A stretch of DNA of 64,000 nucleotides, from NCBI GenBank assembly GCA_041583495.1, contig JBFHFS010000004.1, positions 62,001 to 126,000 of the forward strand, written 5' to 3'. The notes beneath the pieces were generated by a model. That model did no database searches. It was not told the origin of the DNA and saw only the letters and a list, made by a program, of their open reading frames with translations. Source of the DNA: JBFHFS01 sp041583495 (GTDB lineage: Bacteria; Bacteroidota; Bacteroidia; Bacteroidales; Marinilabiliaceae). The translations under genes and the position numbers were made by a program. Below are positions 7,561 to 14,960 of the stretch, one piece after another (position 1 is the stretch's first letter; every line of letters starts with the position of its first letter).

Positions 7561-8802
7561 TTAATAATCCCGCAAGCCTCGTTCTATATACTCGAATTGC
7601 CATATTTCAAATAAAAGAGAATCTGCCGGGGGGATTGCAGGTTCCTCCTGTATTAAATCATTTATCAGCTTCCTATTTTCAGCGGAGAGATTTTTTTCTT
7701 TAAATAAGGTTAATACCTTATATGCATAGCCTGTTCCATTTATTTCGATGTTTGTTTCCTCCGATGAGCCCTGTGAAGGCATGGATAGTTTTATGCATTT
7801 ATAAGCGAGTGTATCTTCGTGGTACTCCCGGATGTATCCATTTTCCGTAAGGGAGGCTCCGGGTAATACTCTTTGGGTGATGATTCGTCTGTATCCTGCC
7901 TTTTGAAAGCGGTTCTTGTAATGAAAAGAACAGTAGTTAATCCCTATTTCAAGGCCTGCTTTTTGTGCCGCGCTTCTTATTTCCAATGCCGCCATCTCCG
8001 ATTCAGCCACCAGGGGTTTTTCTGCACTTATAATATGGTACCCTCTTTTAATCAGCTTACTCACATTGTGTTTTGTTAACCTCAAATGATGCAGGTTAAG
8101 ATTGGTCACCCCTGCATCTATCATCTGGGGCAGCATAGCGATAATCTTATTTTTTTCTTCGGGTATCGAGGGGATTTCAATGGTAATAACCGGAATGATG
8201 CCTTTGGCTAATTTTACCTTATCAAGGCTGAAGCCTGTGGCCCCAATATCAAAACGGATCTCGTTAAGGTTGGCATCCGCCAGGGCCTGTAGTTTGGTGG
8301 TGTCGGCCAAAATACCATTGGTATACATCCAAACATACAGGTTTGGAGCGCACTTTTGACGTAATGTTCTTAAGTATTCAAGTGTTCTGTTGAAATATAG
8401 GAGGGGCTCTCCACCGCTAAAGGCAACTCCCTCAAACCCGAAATGATTTATGTATTCGGCATAGGCCTCCGGGTTCTCGAAATTTAATTCTTGTGTCGAT
8501 GGTATTTCATCTTTAATCTGGGGAGCCGGACAATAGAAACAATTGGCATTACATTTATTGGTAATAAATAAACAGCTCCATTTACCCTGGCCACAAATCT
8601 GACAACCTTTTGACAGGTGGTTATAGAAAGGCTTGGTTTCCTTAAAAAGCGTGTAATTTTTTGACTCATCCAAAAGAAGAGCTCTTTGGGGGATATAGTC
8701 ATCCACCATATAGGGGTTTAACCATTTTATGTCAGAATATTGGGCAAATTCATTCTTGTTGATTGTTAGCAATGAATTCATCCATTGATATTTAGCTTCC
8801 AT
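7561..8802 (-). CDS. Radical SAM protein of unknown function (COG2108-like)
   Basis: Radical SAM enzyme that should bind a [4Fe-4S] cluster and cleave S-adenosylmethionine. The 413-residue product has the cluster motif CNANCFYC (C84, C88, C91) and, just before it, a second pair C67/C70 in GCQICGQGKWSC. The motif VAFSGGEPLLYFNRTL near 130 is the SAM-binding GGE. This layout resembles archaeal and bacterial proteins annotated as related to pyruvate formate-lyase activating enzyme. The C-terminal third (residues about 300-413) has no recognised domain. It is transcribed alone, convergent with the sulfatase remnant, and is not NifB (no NifB-type Cys pattern). Substrate unknown. Confidence 0.75.
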   Translation of the reverse strand: MEAKYQWMNSLLTINKNEFAQYSDIKWLNPYMVDDYIPQRALLLDESKNYTLFKETKPFYNHLSKGCQICGQGKWSCLFITNKCNANCFYCPAPQIKDEIPSTQELNFENPEAYAEYINHFGFEGVAFSGGEPLLYFNRTLEYLRTLRQKCAPNLYVWMYTNGILADTTKLQALADANLNEIRFDIGATGFSLDKVKLAKGIIPVITIEIPSIPEEKNKIIAMLPQMIDAGVTNLNLHHLRLTKHNVSKLIKRGYHIISAEKPLVAESEMAALEIRSAAQKAGLEIGINYCSFHYKNRFQKAGYRRIITQRVLPGASLTENGYIREYHEDTLAYKCIKLSMPSQGSSEETNIEINGTGYAYKVLTLFKEKNLSAENRKLINDLIQEEPAIPPADSLLFEIWQFEYIERGLRDY

Positions 8803-9096
8803 TTACCGTAGTTAAAACAAACACATCGGGCCTGCAGAAATAGACCATTGAGAAATATAAAAAAGGATGTAGGGAACCGGGTCCGAAGCTTTAAAGCTCA
8901 GAAAAAATATACAGGAACATCAGAAGTTGCTCCAGGGAGAAGATTGCGATAGATGTTTTTGTCTTACAAAACATACACGTGCCAAATAGGGCAGCAAGAT
9001 ACGTTTTTTCCCTGTATATATATCTCATATTCTCAAGGTTCCTGACAATGCCGAGTTCTAAATTACACCTTAAGGTTTTGTATTCACTATTGTGAA
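8803..9096. other. Intergenic region without recognisable features
   Basis: About 290 bp of AT-rich DNA between the radical SAM gene and the first Rhs-like codons. I translated it for Rhs fragments and looked for a TAnnTTTG promoter and found neither. It may be eroded upstream Rhs sequence, since the recognisable Rhs homology begins abruptly. Confidence 0.4.
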
Positions 9097-9998
9097 ATGA
9101 GAGAAAAAGGAGAGTGGTTGTTTACCAGGTATGACGTTCTGAATAGACCTATTATGACAGGGATAGTTGAGAATGACATCACAAGTCAGGGGATAATGCA
9201 AACAGCAGTAGATGCTTTTTATATAAAGGATACGAATAATTGAAATCTGTGAGAGATGCCGCTATGATATTATGGAGAGACTTTGCAGGTAAGCTAGCCA
9301 AAGATTATGGTTTTAAAGACCGTGCTGGCTCCTCTACGGTTGAATATAGTTACGACTTAAATGGGAACATGAGAATTGATGAGAACAAGGGATTGGCCAG
9401 TGAAGAAGATAACTTTTTAAAATCTGCCGAGTAAATTAACTGATGACGATAAAAAAAACAATTGAGTATATTTACAGTACCTTGTTCAGTGAAAACCAGA
9501 ATTAAAATGCAAAGCGCATTTAATCCTGATTGTTGAACTAATCCCGCAACGGCGGGAGGCAAAAACTGGTTAAGAAAGATCCAGATGGACTTGAGACCTT
9601 TTACGCTTGAAGTTTTGTGTATAAGGGTCCCAGCTTAGATTACATATTGCACAGTGAAGGGGTTTATCAGGTAACAAGTGCAGGTGGAAATACCGGATAT
9701 CAATACAATGTAAAAGATCATTTGGGCAATGTGCGTTTGGTTGTAAACTCAAACAAAGAAGTGGTTGACCAAAGCGATTTTTATCCTTTTGGAATGTTTA
9801 TGACCCAAAAGTTTAGTGGTGGTATATAAGTACAACGGCAAAGAGCTGCAGGAAGACTTGATTGGAGACGGTAATTTGGATTGGTTAGATTATGGGGCGA
9901 GGATGTATGACCCAGCGCTGGGGAGATAGCATGTGATTGATGATAAAGCATAAAAATTTCATTCATACTCAACTTATACATATGCTATAAATAATCCA
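9097..9998 (+). pseudogene. Degenerate Rhs/YD-repeat core
   Basis: Several short reading segments in different frames together spell the end of a Bacteroidota Rhs/YD-repeat protein: EWLFTRYDVLNRPIMTG (from 9112), VEYSYDLNGNMRIDENKGL (about 9341-9397), YNVKDHLGNVRLVV and QSDFYPFGMFM (about 9711-9800), then after a frameshift near 9830 YKYNGKELQEDL and DWLDYGARMYDPALG (about 9835-9926). Stops at about 9241, 9432, 9609, 9826, 9927 and 9951 interrupt it. The order of motifs is that of an intact Rhs core. The first part of the gene, including any secretion domain, is absent. The reading enters the intact C-terminal domain described next. Confidence 0.8.
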
Positions 9999-10625
9999 TT
10001 GCGTTTTATAGATCCTGAGGGAAATGAAATTGTTGATACCACCGGCGTTCCTATTAAATATAGTAAAAAAAATGGCTGGTCTTCAAATGCAACCTATGAT
10101 GTGAAAATAATTCATGCAGGCTTAATGCAGTCCAAAACTAGTCGTGCCCAGTGGAATAAAGTCTATAGCTCAGATAGTAAAATTAATATGAGTATCGTTA
10201 AAGAAAAGCTTCCTTCGGAGAAAGGAAGAACTGCATTAGGCAAAACTAACCCATCTATAGGGCTTGATCCCAAAATTGCAATGCGTGCAAAGATGGAAAA
10301 ACCGATGACTATTGAAATTTCTATTGGCTCAATACTAGAATTTTTTGATGACGAAAATAAAGGTTTGAACTTGGTAGAAGCTATTGTAGCAACAGCCGGG
10401 CACGAAATTGAGCATACAACTGAAGACAATAGAGATATTGTTTTTTTTAATGAATGTTTTAGTGATATTTTTTCAGATGAAGAGCGAGAAAACAGTGTTG
10501 AAAAAGAGCCAAGGCGAATTGGAACACAAATACGTGAAGAATTAAGGGATAAGAAGACATTTTTAAAGCCAAAAAAAGTAACTGTTCGTTATGTTAACTC
10601 AATTAATACAAGTAGACTAAGATGA
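9999..10625 (+). CDS. Rhs C-terminal domain with HExxH metallopeptidase motif (putative toxin)
   Basis: An open frame of about 208 codons (TTG at 9999; open back to the TAA at 9951) begins with the conserved Rhs junction SYSTYTYAINNPLRFIDPEG and continues as a unique C-terminal domain. That domain contains AGHEIEHTTEDN near residue 133, a zinc-metallopeptidase HExxH helix, followed about 35 residues later by an acidic stretch EKEPRRIG that could supply the third ligand. In intact Rhs proteins the variable domain after the DPxG junction is the toxin. No separate start or RBS is evident, so it may no longer be expressed. It overlaps the next gene by 4 bp. Toxic activity is inferred, not shown. 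Confidence 0.65.
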   Translation: MRFIDPEGNEIVDTTGVPIKYSKKNGWSSNATYDVKIIHAGLMQSKTSRAQWNKVYSSDSKINMSIVKEKLPSEKGRTALGKTNPSIGLDPKIAMRAKMEKPMTIEISIGSILEFFDDENKGLNLVEAIVATAGHEIEHTTEDNRDIVFFNECFSDIFSDEERENSVEKEPRRIGTQIREELRDKKTFLKPKKVTVRYVNSINTSRLR

Positions 10626-11167
10626 AGATGTTTAAAAATAGCCAAAGAATAGGGTCAAAAGCCCATGAAATTTTTGTGATATTATTCGGATTAGCTTTTT
10701 TATTTGTTCCCCCAGTGAATTCTCAAGAACAAATTAATAAAGTGGATTCTTGTGGATATAAGCAAGGGGGATGGTTGGAATATAAAGTGCTTCCTCTTTC
10801 AATAATAGAGAAAAATGTTCTCATGCTTGACCCAACTGATTCCACTAAATTATATGTTGTTGATAAATTAGATTTTGGAGATAGTTGTTTTGTTATTAAG
10901 GGTATAGGTAAATACCGTGATGGATTAAAGGATGGGCTTTGGACCGAATATTATCCTAATGGTCAGTTTAAAAGTCAGATACAATACCAAGAAGGAATAC
11001 CTTTTGGACAATATAAAACTTTTTGGCCAAATGGAAAAGTAAAAACAGAATGCACAATTGGTGTTGCAGATAGTGTTTTTATTAAAGCATATAAAAATAA
11101 TGGGGACTTATTAATTCAAAAAAAAACGAAAAAGCAAGATTTAATAAAAGTTGTGTATACAAAATGA
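10622..11167 (+). CDS. Exported MORN-repeat (YwqK-like) protein, candidate immunity protein
   Basis: 181 residues with a hydrophobic segment near residues 16-33 (HEIFVILFGLAFLFVPPVNS), consistent with a signal peptide cleaved before QEQ. The mature part has MORN-variant repeats: KQGGWLEYK, DGLKDGLWTEYYPNGQFKS and PFGQYKTFWPNGKVKTE. Such repeats are annotated in Bacteroidota as 'YwqK family antitoxin'. The ATG overlaps the stop of the Rhs C-terminal domain (ATGA), the arrangement expected of a toxin and its immunity gene. Base composition is AT-rich like the rest of this accessory region. The immunity role is an inference from position and family. Confidence 0.65.
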   Translation: MKMFKNSQRIGSKAHEIFVILFGLAFLFVPPVNSQEQINKVDSCGYKQGGWLEYKVLPLSIIEKNVLMLDPTDSTKLYVVDKLDFGDSCFVIKGIGKYRDGLKDGLWTEYYPNGQFKSQIQYQEGIPFGQYKTFWPNGKVKTECTIGVADSVFIKAYKNNGDLLIQKKTKKQDLIKVVYTK

Positions 11168-11241
11168 TCATATAATTTTTTGAAATAGCTATCCCTCGGT
11201 GTCGCACGCTTGTATCGTGTGATTAAGGGATCCCGAACAAC

Positions 11242-11277
11242 AAAGCTGCATTAGAGATAGTGCAGCTTTCGTTTTTT
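11242..11277 (+). terminator. Rho-independent terminator after the MORN gene
   Basis: AAAGCTGCA (11242-11250) pairs perfectly with TGCAGCTTT (11261-11269) around a 10-nt loop and is followed by a run of six T (11272-11277). It lies 75 bp after the MORN stop codon. Confidence 0.75.
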
Positions 11278-11290
11278 AAGTTTAGGAAAC

Positions 11291-11662
11291 TTACCTGGCA
11301 TAAGCCTGTTTAGCCTTATAATCACGAATAGCCAGGTCAAGGAATTTAATGATCATATTCTTGGTGTCCCCACCCATATCCTGAATAGCTTCAAATTTTT
11401 TAAACAGTTCCTTATCTTTTATCTGAACAGTATGATCGCTCAGCAGTGCATCTGCAGAAACTCCTAAAGTGTCGGCAATGGCTTTTAAAGCATTGGCCTG
11501 GGGAATGCTTGTACCAAGCTCATATCGAGAAAGACTCTTTACGTTTATGCCTGCAGCTTTGGCCAGCTCATTTTGAGAGATGTTCTTTTGCTGTCTTATA
11601 AATCTAATGCCTGCGCTGCCGCACGAATTCTTTCGTTTGCAAACGAAAGATTCCGGAATCAT
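11291..11662 (-). CDS. XRE-family helix-turn-helix regulator
   Basis: 123-residue DNA-binding protein with an N-terminal HTH of the lambda-repressor type (about residues 20-75: GIRFIRQQKNISQNELAKAA then VKSLSRYELGTSIPQANAL) and a C-terminal part (about 80-123) with an IKDKELFKKFEAI segment seen in small XRE regulators of toxin-antitoxin and mobile elements. The first 17 residues do not look like the usual start of this family and are encoded over a 22-bp perfect palindrome (11629-11650). The upstream end may therefore have been altered by rearrangement, or the palindrome may be its own operator. No partner gene is adjacent on the same strand. Confidence 0.75.
   Translation of the reverse strand: MIPESFVCKRKNSCGSAGIRFIRQQKNISQNELAKAAGINVKSLSRYELGTSIPQANALKAIADTLGVSADALLSDHTVQIKDKELFKKFEAIQDMGGDTKNMIIKFLDLAIRDYKAKQAYAR
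11629..11650. repeat. 22-bp perfect palindrome inside the start of the XRE gene
   Basis: Each half is TCTTTCGTTTG / CAAACGAAAGA, fully self-complementary over 22 bp. It spans codons near residues 4-11 of the XRE regulator. A palindrome of this length is a plausible operator for a dimeric HTH protein, but its location within the coding frame is unusual. Confidence 0.6.
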
Positions 11663-11806
11663 TAATACATCTGTTCAGGAAACGTCCGTTAAGCGGATAA
11701 GCGCGCGCAAAGCTATCAACGAGCCTGCAACAAAACGTTGATCGTGCCACCAACAAGCCTCCAACTGATATAATCGAGTTAATAAATGTCAATTCGCAAC
11801 GTAGTG

Positions 11807-11820
11807 GCTAATATATTAGC
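11807..11820. promoter_or_regulatory. Upstream hipBA operator candidate
   Basis: GCTAATATATTAGC is a perfect 14-bp palindrome. A second copy of its core (TAATATATTAGCT) lies at 11850-11862, about 43 bp away, close to four helical turns, on the other side of the -7 element. Two such sites around the promoter fit autorepression by HipB. Confidence 0.6.
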
Positions 11821-11839
11821 TATATTATAAAAATAGGGC

Positions 11840-11847
11840 TATATTTG
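11840..11847 (+). promoter_or_regulatory. -7 element of the hipBA promoter
   Basis: TATATTTG fits the Bacteroidota TAnnTTTG element, 17 bp before the hipB ATG at 11865, so the leader would be very short. It lies between the two palindromes. Confidence 0.5.
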
Positions 11848-11849
11848 TT

Positions 11850-11862
11850 TAATATATTAGCT
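11850..11862. promoter_or_regulatory. Downstream hipBA operator candidate
   Basis: TAATATATTAGCT repeats the core of the palindrome at 11807-11820 and overlaps the expected transcription start just before hipB. Confidence 0.5.
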
Positions 11863-11864
11863 GT

Positions 11865-12143
11865 ATGTACTCAATTAATCCAACGCCTCATGAAGTTAGT
11901 AAGGAACTGGCCAAACGCCACAAAGCCTTGCGAAAACAATTAAAGTTATCTCAATCAGAACTAGCAGAACGATCTGGTGTCTCTTTAGGTAGCTTAAAGC
12001 GTTTTGAAACTACTGGACAAATATCTCTGGAATCATTGCTTAAGCTAGCTCACCTTCTTGATAGACTGGAAGATTTTAAATCAGTTTTCCAACCCAAAGA
12101 AGACTTAGGTAATATTGAAGGCCTTTTCTCAACTAAATCTTAG
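11865..12143 (+). CDS. hipB: HipB-like antitoxin (XRE family)
   Basis: 92-residue DNA-binding antitoxin. An HTH occupies about residues 18-72 (KALRKQLKLSQSELAERSGV, SLGSLKRFETTGQISLESLL), with a short C-terminal tail ending FSTKS. HipB proteins neutralise HipA and repress their own promoter. Here the stop codon TAG directly abuts a GTG, and the hipA ATG follows 15 bp later, so the genes form one transcription unit. Two palindromic sites overlap the promoter, which supports autoregulation. Confidence 0.85.
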   Translation: MYSINPTPHEVSKELAKRHKALRKQLKLSQSELAERSGVSLGSLKRFETTGQISLESLLKLAHLLDRLEDFKSVFQPKEDLGNIEGLFSTKS

Positions 12144-12158
12144 GTGAAAGAATCTGTA

Positions 12159-13391
12159 ATGAAAAACATCAAAAATATTTTAGTGACTTTGGAGCTTGAA
12201 GGTCAAAGTTATGAGGTAGGAGAAATGGTAAGGGATAATCGAACAATCTACTTTCGCTATAATGCTGATTTTTTAAAATGTGGTCTTAATATCTCACCAA
12301 TTAAGCTGCCTTATAATAATGAAATCAATTCCTCTGGTTCAGAACCCTTTGATGGGCTGTATGGTGTTTTTAACGATTCGTTACCTGACGGTTGGGGAAG
12401 ATTGTTGTTAGATCGTACACTCGCATCGAAAGGAGTAAATATGCAAAAAATTACTCCATTGGATCGTTTGGCTTATGTTGGAGATAAGGGGATGGGAGCT
12501 TTGTGTTACAAACCAAAGTTTGATGAAGATGTTTCAATTTCGCCTGAAATTGAACTGGATATGATCGCTCAGGAAATAGATCATATTTTGAAAGGAAGCG
12601 ATTCTGATATAATTGAAGAGCTATTTACTTTAGGTGGTTCTTCCGGTGGAGCACGTCCTAAAATCTTTGTTGGGTACAATAATTTTACTAAAGAAATACT
12701 GCATGGTCAACAAAAACTTGCAGAAGGTTTTGAAGATTGGCTGATTAAATTTCCATCCTCTTCTGACCCTAAAGAGATTGCTAATATTGAATACGCTTAC
12801 CATAAGATGGCTTTAAAAGCCGGATTGGAGATGAGCGATTGTAAACTATTCACAGGTCGGTCGGGACAAACATACTTTGGTACAAAACGCTTTGACAGAA
12901 TAAAAGAGAAAAGAATTCACATGCATACTGCTAGTGGATTGATGCATGATAATTTTAGAATGAGCGCAATGGATTATGGTCATCTAATGGACTGTGCATT
13001 TCAGCTTGAAAAACATGTGAAAGCTTATGAAAAAGTATTGCGATTGGCAGCTTTTAATGTGTTTGCTCACAACAGGGATGATCATAGTAAGAACTTCTCT
13101 TTTTTAATGGATGTCAAAGGTAATTGGAGTTTCGCTCCCGTATATGATCTAACTTTTTCAAATTCAGCTTATGGTTTTCACAGTACGATGGTTGCAGGAG
13201 AGAGTAAAAATCCGGGAAGGAAACATCTGTTGGAGTTAGGAAAACATTTTGGAATAAAGAAACCGGAGCTGATATTGGAAGAGGTGCAAGATGCAGTTTC
13301 ACTTTGGGACTCAATCGCTAAAGAATGCGGTGTTTCTCAAACGGCCATTATTAAAATTCAAACGGCAATAAATGGAGTGAATAAAAATTAA
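12159..13391 (+). CDS. hipA: HipA-like serine/threonine kinase toxin
   Basis: Toxin of a type II module; characterised HipA kinases phosphorylate aminoacyl-tRNA synthetases and arrest growth. The roughly 410-residue protein shows the N-terminal subdomain with LYGVFNDSLPDGWGRLLLDR (about 70-90), a glycine-rich nucleotide loop GGSSGGARPKIFV (about 165-177), the strand EDWLIKFPS, the catalytic loop HNRDDHSKNFSFL (about 300-312) and the Mg-binding PVYDLTFS. All expected catalytic residues appear present. A GTG at 12144, adjacent to the hipB stop, could be used instead of the ATG at 12159. Codon use and AT content match the surrounding accessory island. Confidence 0.9.
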   Translation: MKNIKNILVTLELEGQSYEVGEMVRDNRTIYFRYNADFLKCGLNISPIKLPYNNEINSSGSEPFDGLYGVFNDSLPDGWGRLLLDRTLASKGVNMQKITPLDRLAYVGDKGMGALCYKPKFDEDVSISPEIELDMIAQEIDHILKGSDSDIIEELFTLGGSSGGARPKIFVGYNNFTKEILHGQQKLAEGFEDWLIKFPSSSDPKEIANIEYAYHKMALKAGLEMSDCKLFTGRSGQTYFGTKRFDRIKEKRIHMHTASGLMHDNFRMSAMDYGHLMDCAFQLEKHVKAYEKVLRLAAFNVFAHNRDDHSKNFSFLMDVKGNWSFAPVYDLTFSNSAYGFHSTMVAGESKNPGRKHLLELGKHFGIKKPELILEEVQDAVSLWDSIAKECGVSQTAIIKIQTAINGVNKN

Positions 13392-14066
13392 TAAGCATGC
13401 TTTGTTTGGAGGAAATTTAAACATAGGTATTGTGTAAATATCGCTAATCGCGATATGCGATATTGGACTTTAATGGCTCTAAGGCATTAATAATTTTTCA
13501 ATCTAGGAGACTATATTATTCCCAATACAAATCCTTAATCTTCTCCATATTTTTTTTATCAGAGCTTCAGTTGTTTTGCATAACGCTAAATTATTTTTGT
13601 GCTTGAATGACTCCGCTATCGCACGATACAATCGTGCGATATAGTAGAAACTAAATTGAATTGAATTGAATTCAAAAGCCCGGGGTCGTACCGAGCATCT
13701 GAATTATACAATACTTTGAATTTTCCTCCTTTTAGCAACAAACGCCTTTAATCCCCAAAATCCTTAGCTTATGAGCATTGATTTTTGACAAAATAGTAAG
13801 GGATAGCTTGTTAGAACCTCCTCCGGATGGATGGAAGGATTTATCTAAAGTAAAATAATGCAAAAAGCTCAGCATCGGCTGGCCTTTTTGTGTTTTTAGA
13901 TAGGCAATAATTTGATTCGAAACCCTTGAATCTTTTCTTGGTCAGGAAAGTATCAATCATTTTTAAACTCCGGGCTACACAATCCATCTTTTTTCCTTCG
14001 TGTTCCTTTGTGAGAATTCCTTCGTGGTAGACTTTCCTTTCGAATTTTGAGTCCTATGAACTCAGT
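13392..14066. other. Gene-free AT-rich region with hairpins
   Basis: About 675 bp without a credible gene. It contains an 8-bp inverted repeat at 13437-13444/13457-13464 (AATATCGC/GCGATATT) just after hipA, a longer inverted repeat at 13617-13641 (listed separately), and a weak terminator-like sequence at about 13861-13890 (AAAAAGCTCAGC..GGCTGGCCTTTTT). No promoter or protein homology was recognised. Confidence 0.5.
13617..13641. repeat. 11-bp inverted repeat hairpin
   Basis: TATCGCACGAT and ATCGTGCGATA are perfectly complementary around ACA. A degenerate relative (TCGCACG..ATCGTGTGA) lies at about 11204-11224, so versions of the same hairpin bracket the XRE and hipBA genes. Confidence 0.65.
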
Positions 14067-14589
14067 GAGAGGGATTAGCTCACTCTGTGATTGTTAGAAT
14101 GTAGAAGAAAACCCGCCGTCGTTGAAAAAACTATGGCGGGCGAAGGTGAATGCGTATATATCCGCCGAAGCACATAGTTGGTGTTTCTGTGATTGTTAGA
14201 ATGTAGAAAAACAACCCGCCGTCGTTGAAAAAACTATGGCGGGCGAAGGTGAATGCGGATATATCTGCCGAAGCACATAGTTGGGTGTTTTGAAAAGTAT
14301 GGGGTAGTGGGAATAAAAAAAGCCCGCCGTCGTTGAAAAAACTATGGCGGGTGAAGGTGAATGAGGATATATCTGCCGAAGCACATAGTTGGTGCCTCTG
14401 TGATTGTTAGAATTTAGAAGAAAACCCGCCGTCGTTGAAAAAACTATGGCGGGCGAAGGTGAATGCGGATATATCCGCCGAAGCCCATTATGGGTGTTTT
14501 GGAAGGTATGGGGTAGGGGGAATAAAAAAAGCCCGCCGTCGTCATAAAGACTTTGGCGGGCGAAGGCGGAGAGAGAGGGATTAGCTCAC
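14067..14589. repeat. Array of four and a half hairpin units in a ~210-bp higher-order repeat
   Basis: Units begin with CCCGCCGTCG at 14112, 14215, 14323, 14425 and (partial) 14532, so spacings alternate 103, 108, 102, 107 bp. Every unit has a stem CCCGCC..GGCGGG around an A-rich loop, then a conserved stretch with GCGAAGGTGAATG and ATATATCYGCCGAAGC. Alternate units carry different linkers (GTGATTGTTAGAAT versus GGTATGGGGTAGKGGGAATA), giving a two-unit period of about 210 bp. The array is bracketed by a 17-bp direct repeat GAGAGGGATTAGCTCAC at 14067-14083 and 14573-14589. It encodes nothing recognisable. Confidence 0.85.
14566..14582. repeat. 17-bp copy of the tRNA-Ser 3' end
   Basis: GCGGAGAGAGAGGGATT is identical to 14718-14734, which covers the 3' acceptor and T-arm end of tRNA-Ser. 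The copy lies about 150 bp beyond the tRNA 3' end. Such duplications mark integrase attachment sites, but no integrase gene is in the window. The stretch 14590-14680 also has T-loop-like pieces (TTCGAACCC, TTCGAATCC), suggesting layered insertions. Confidence 0.5.
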
Positions 14590-14681
14590 CCCCTCAAATG
14601 CCTTCCGCACATCCTGCTCGTGATTGCTTCGCAATTCGAACCCGGCCGGCCCTTCTGTTCGAATCCCCGGGTTTTAGGCAC

Positions 14682-14712
14682 AAAAAAAGAGGCTCTCGTA
14701 AACGAGAACCTC
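14682..14712 (-). terminator. Terminator of the tRNA-Ser gene
   Basis: Read on the minus strand, GAGGTTCTCG pairs with CGAGAGCCTC (one mismatch) around a 4-nt loop and is followed by seven T. It lies immediately after the tRNA 3' end. Confidence 0.8.
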
Positions 14713-14718
14713 TTGGTG

Positions 14719-14803
14719 CGGAGAGAGAGGGATTCGAACCCCCGGTACCTTGCAGTACAACGGTTTTCAAGACCGCCGCATTCGACCACTCTGCCATCTC
14801 TCC
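14719..14803 (-). tRNA. tRNA-Ser (anticodon UGA)
   Basis: An 85-nt type II tRNA on the minus strand. Acceptor stem GGAGAGA/TCTCTCC, D-arm start TGGCAGAGTGGTCGAATGC, anticodon loop CTTGAAA with anticodon TGA, a long variable arm (TGTACTGCAAGGTAC) and T-arm GGGGGTTCGAATCCC. The discriminator is G, as expected of serine tRNAs, and CCA is not encoded. Confidence 0.96.
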
Positions 14804-14960
14804 AGTATTTTTCTAAAGCGCTTGCAAAATTAGGTGTTTAATTCAATTTTCAAAACCTTTTGAGGTAAATTTTTTGAATGATTTTTTGGCTTTGCTTTTG
14901 GATCGTATAATTTTATCCGGAAGGTTCAGAACCTCTTTGGTTTACTTCCTTTGGTGGTGG

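Noticed and set aside
11660..11800. Integron attC-like sequence upstream of the XRE gene
   Set aside because: Short CAACG/CGTTG pairs exist, but the GTTRRRY and RYYYAAC core sites with correct spacing do not.
14112..14570. Regular repeats considered as a CRISPR array
   Set aside because: Units are about 103-108 bp apart and conserved along most of their length; there are no short repeats with unique spacers and no cas genes.
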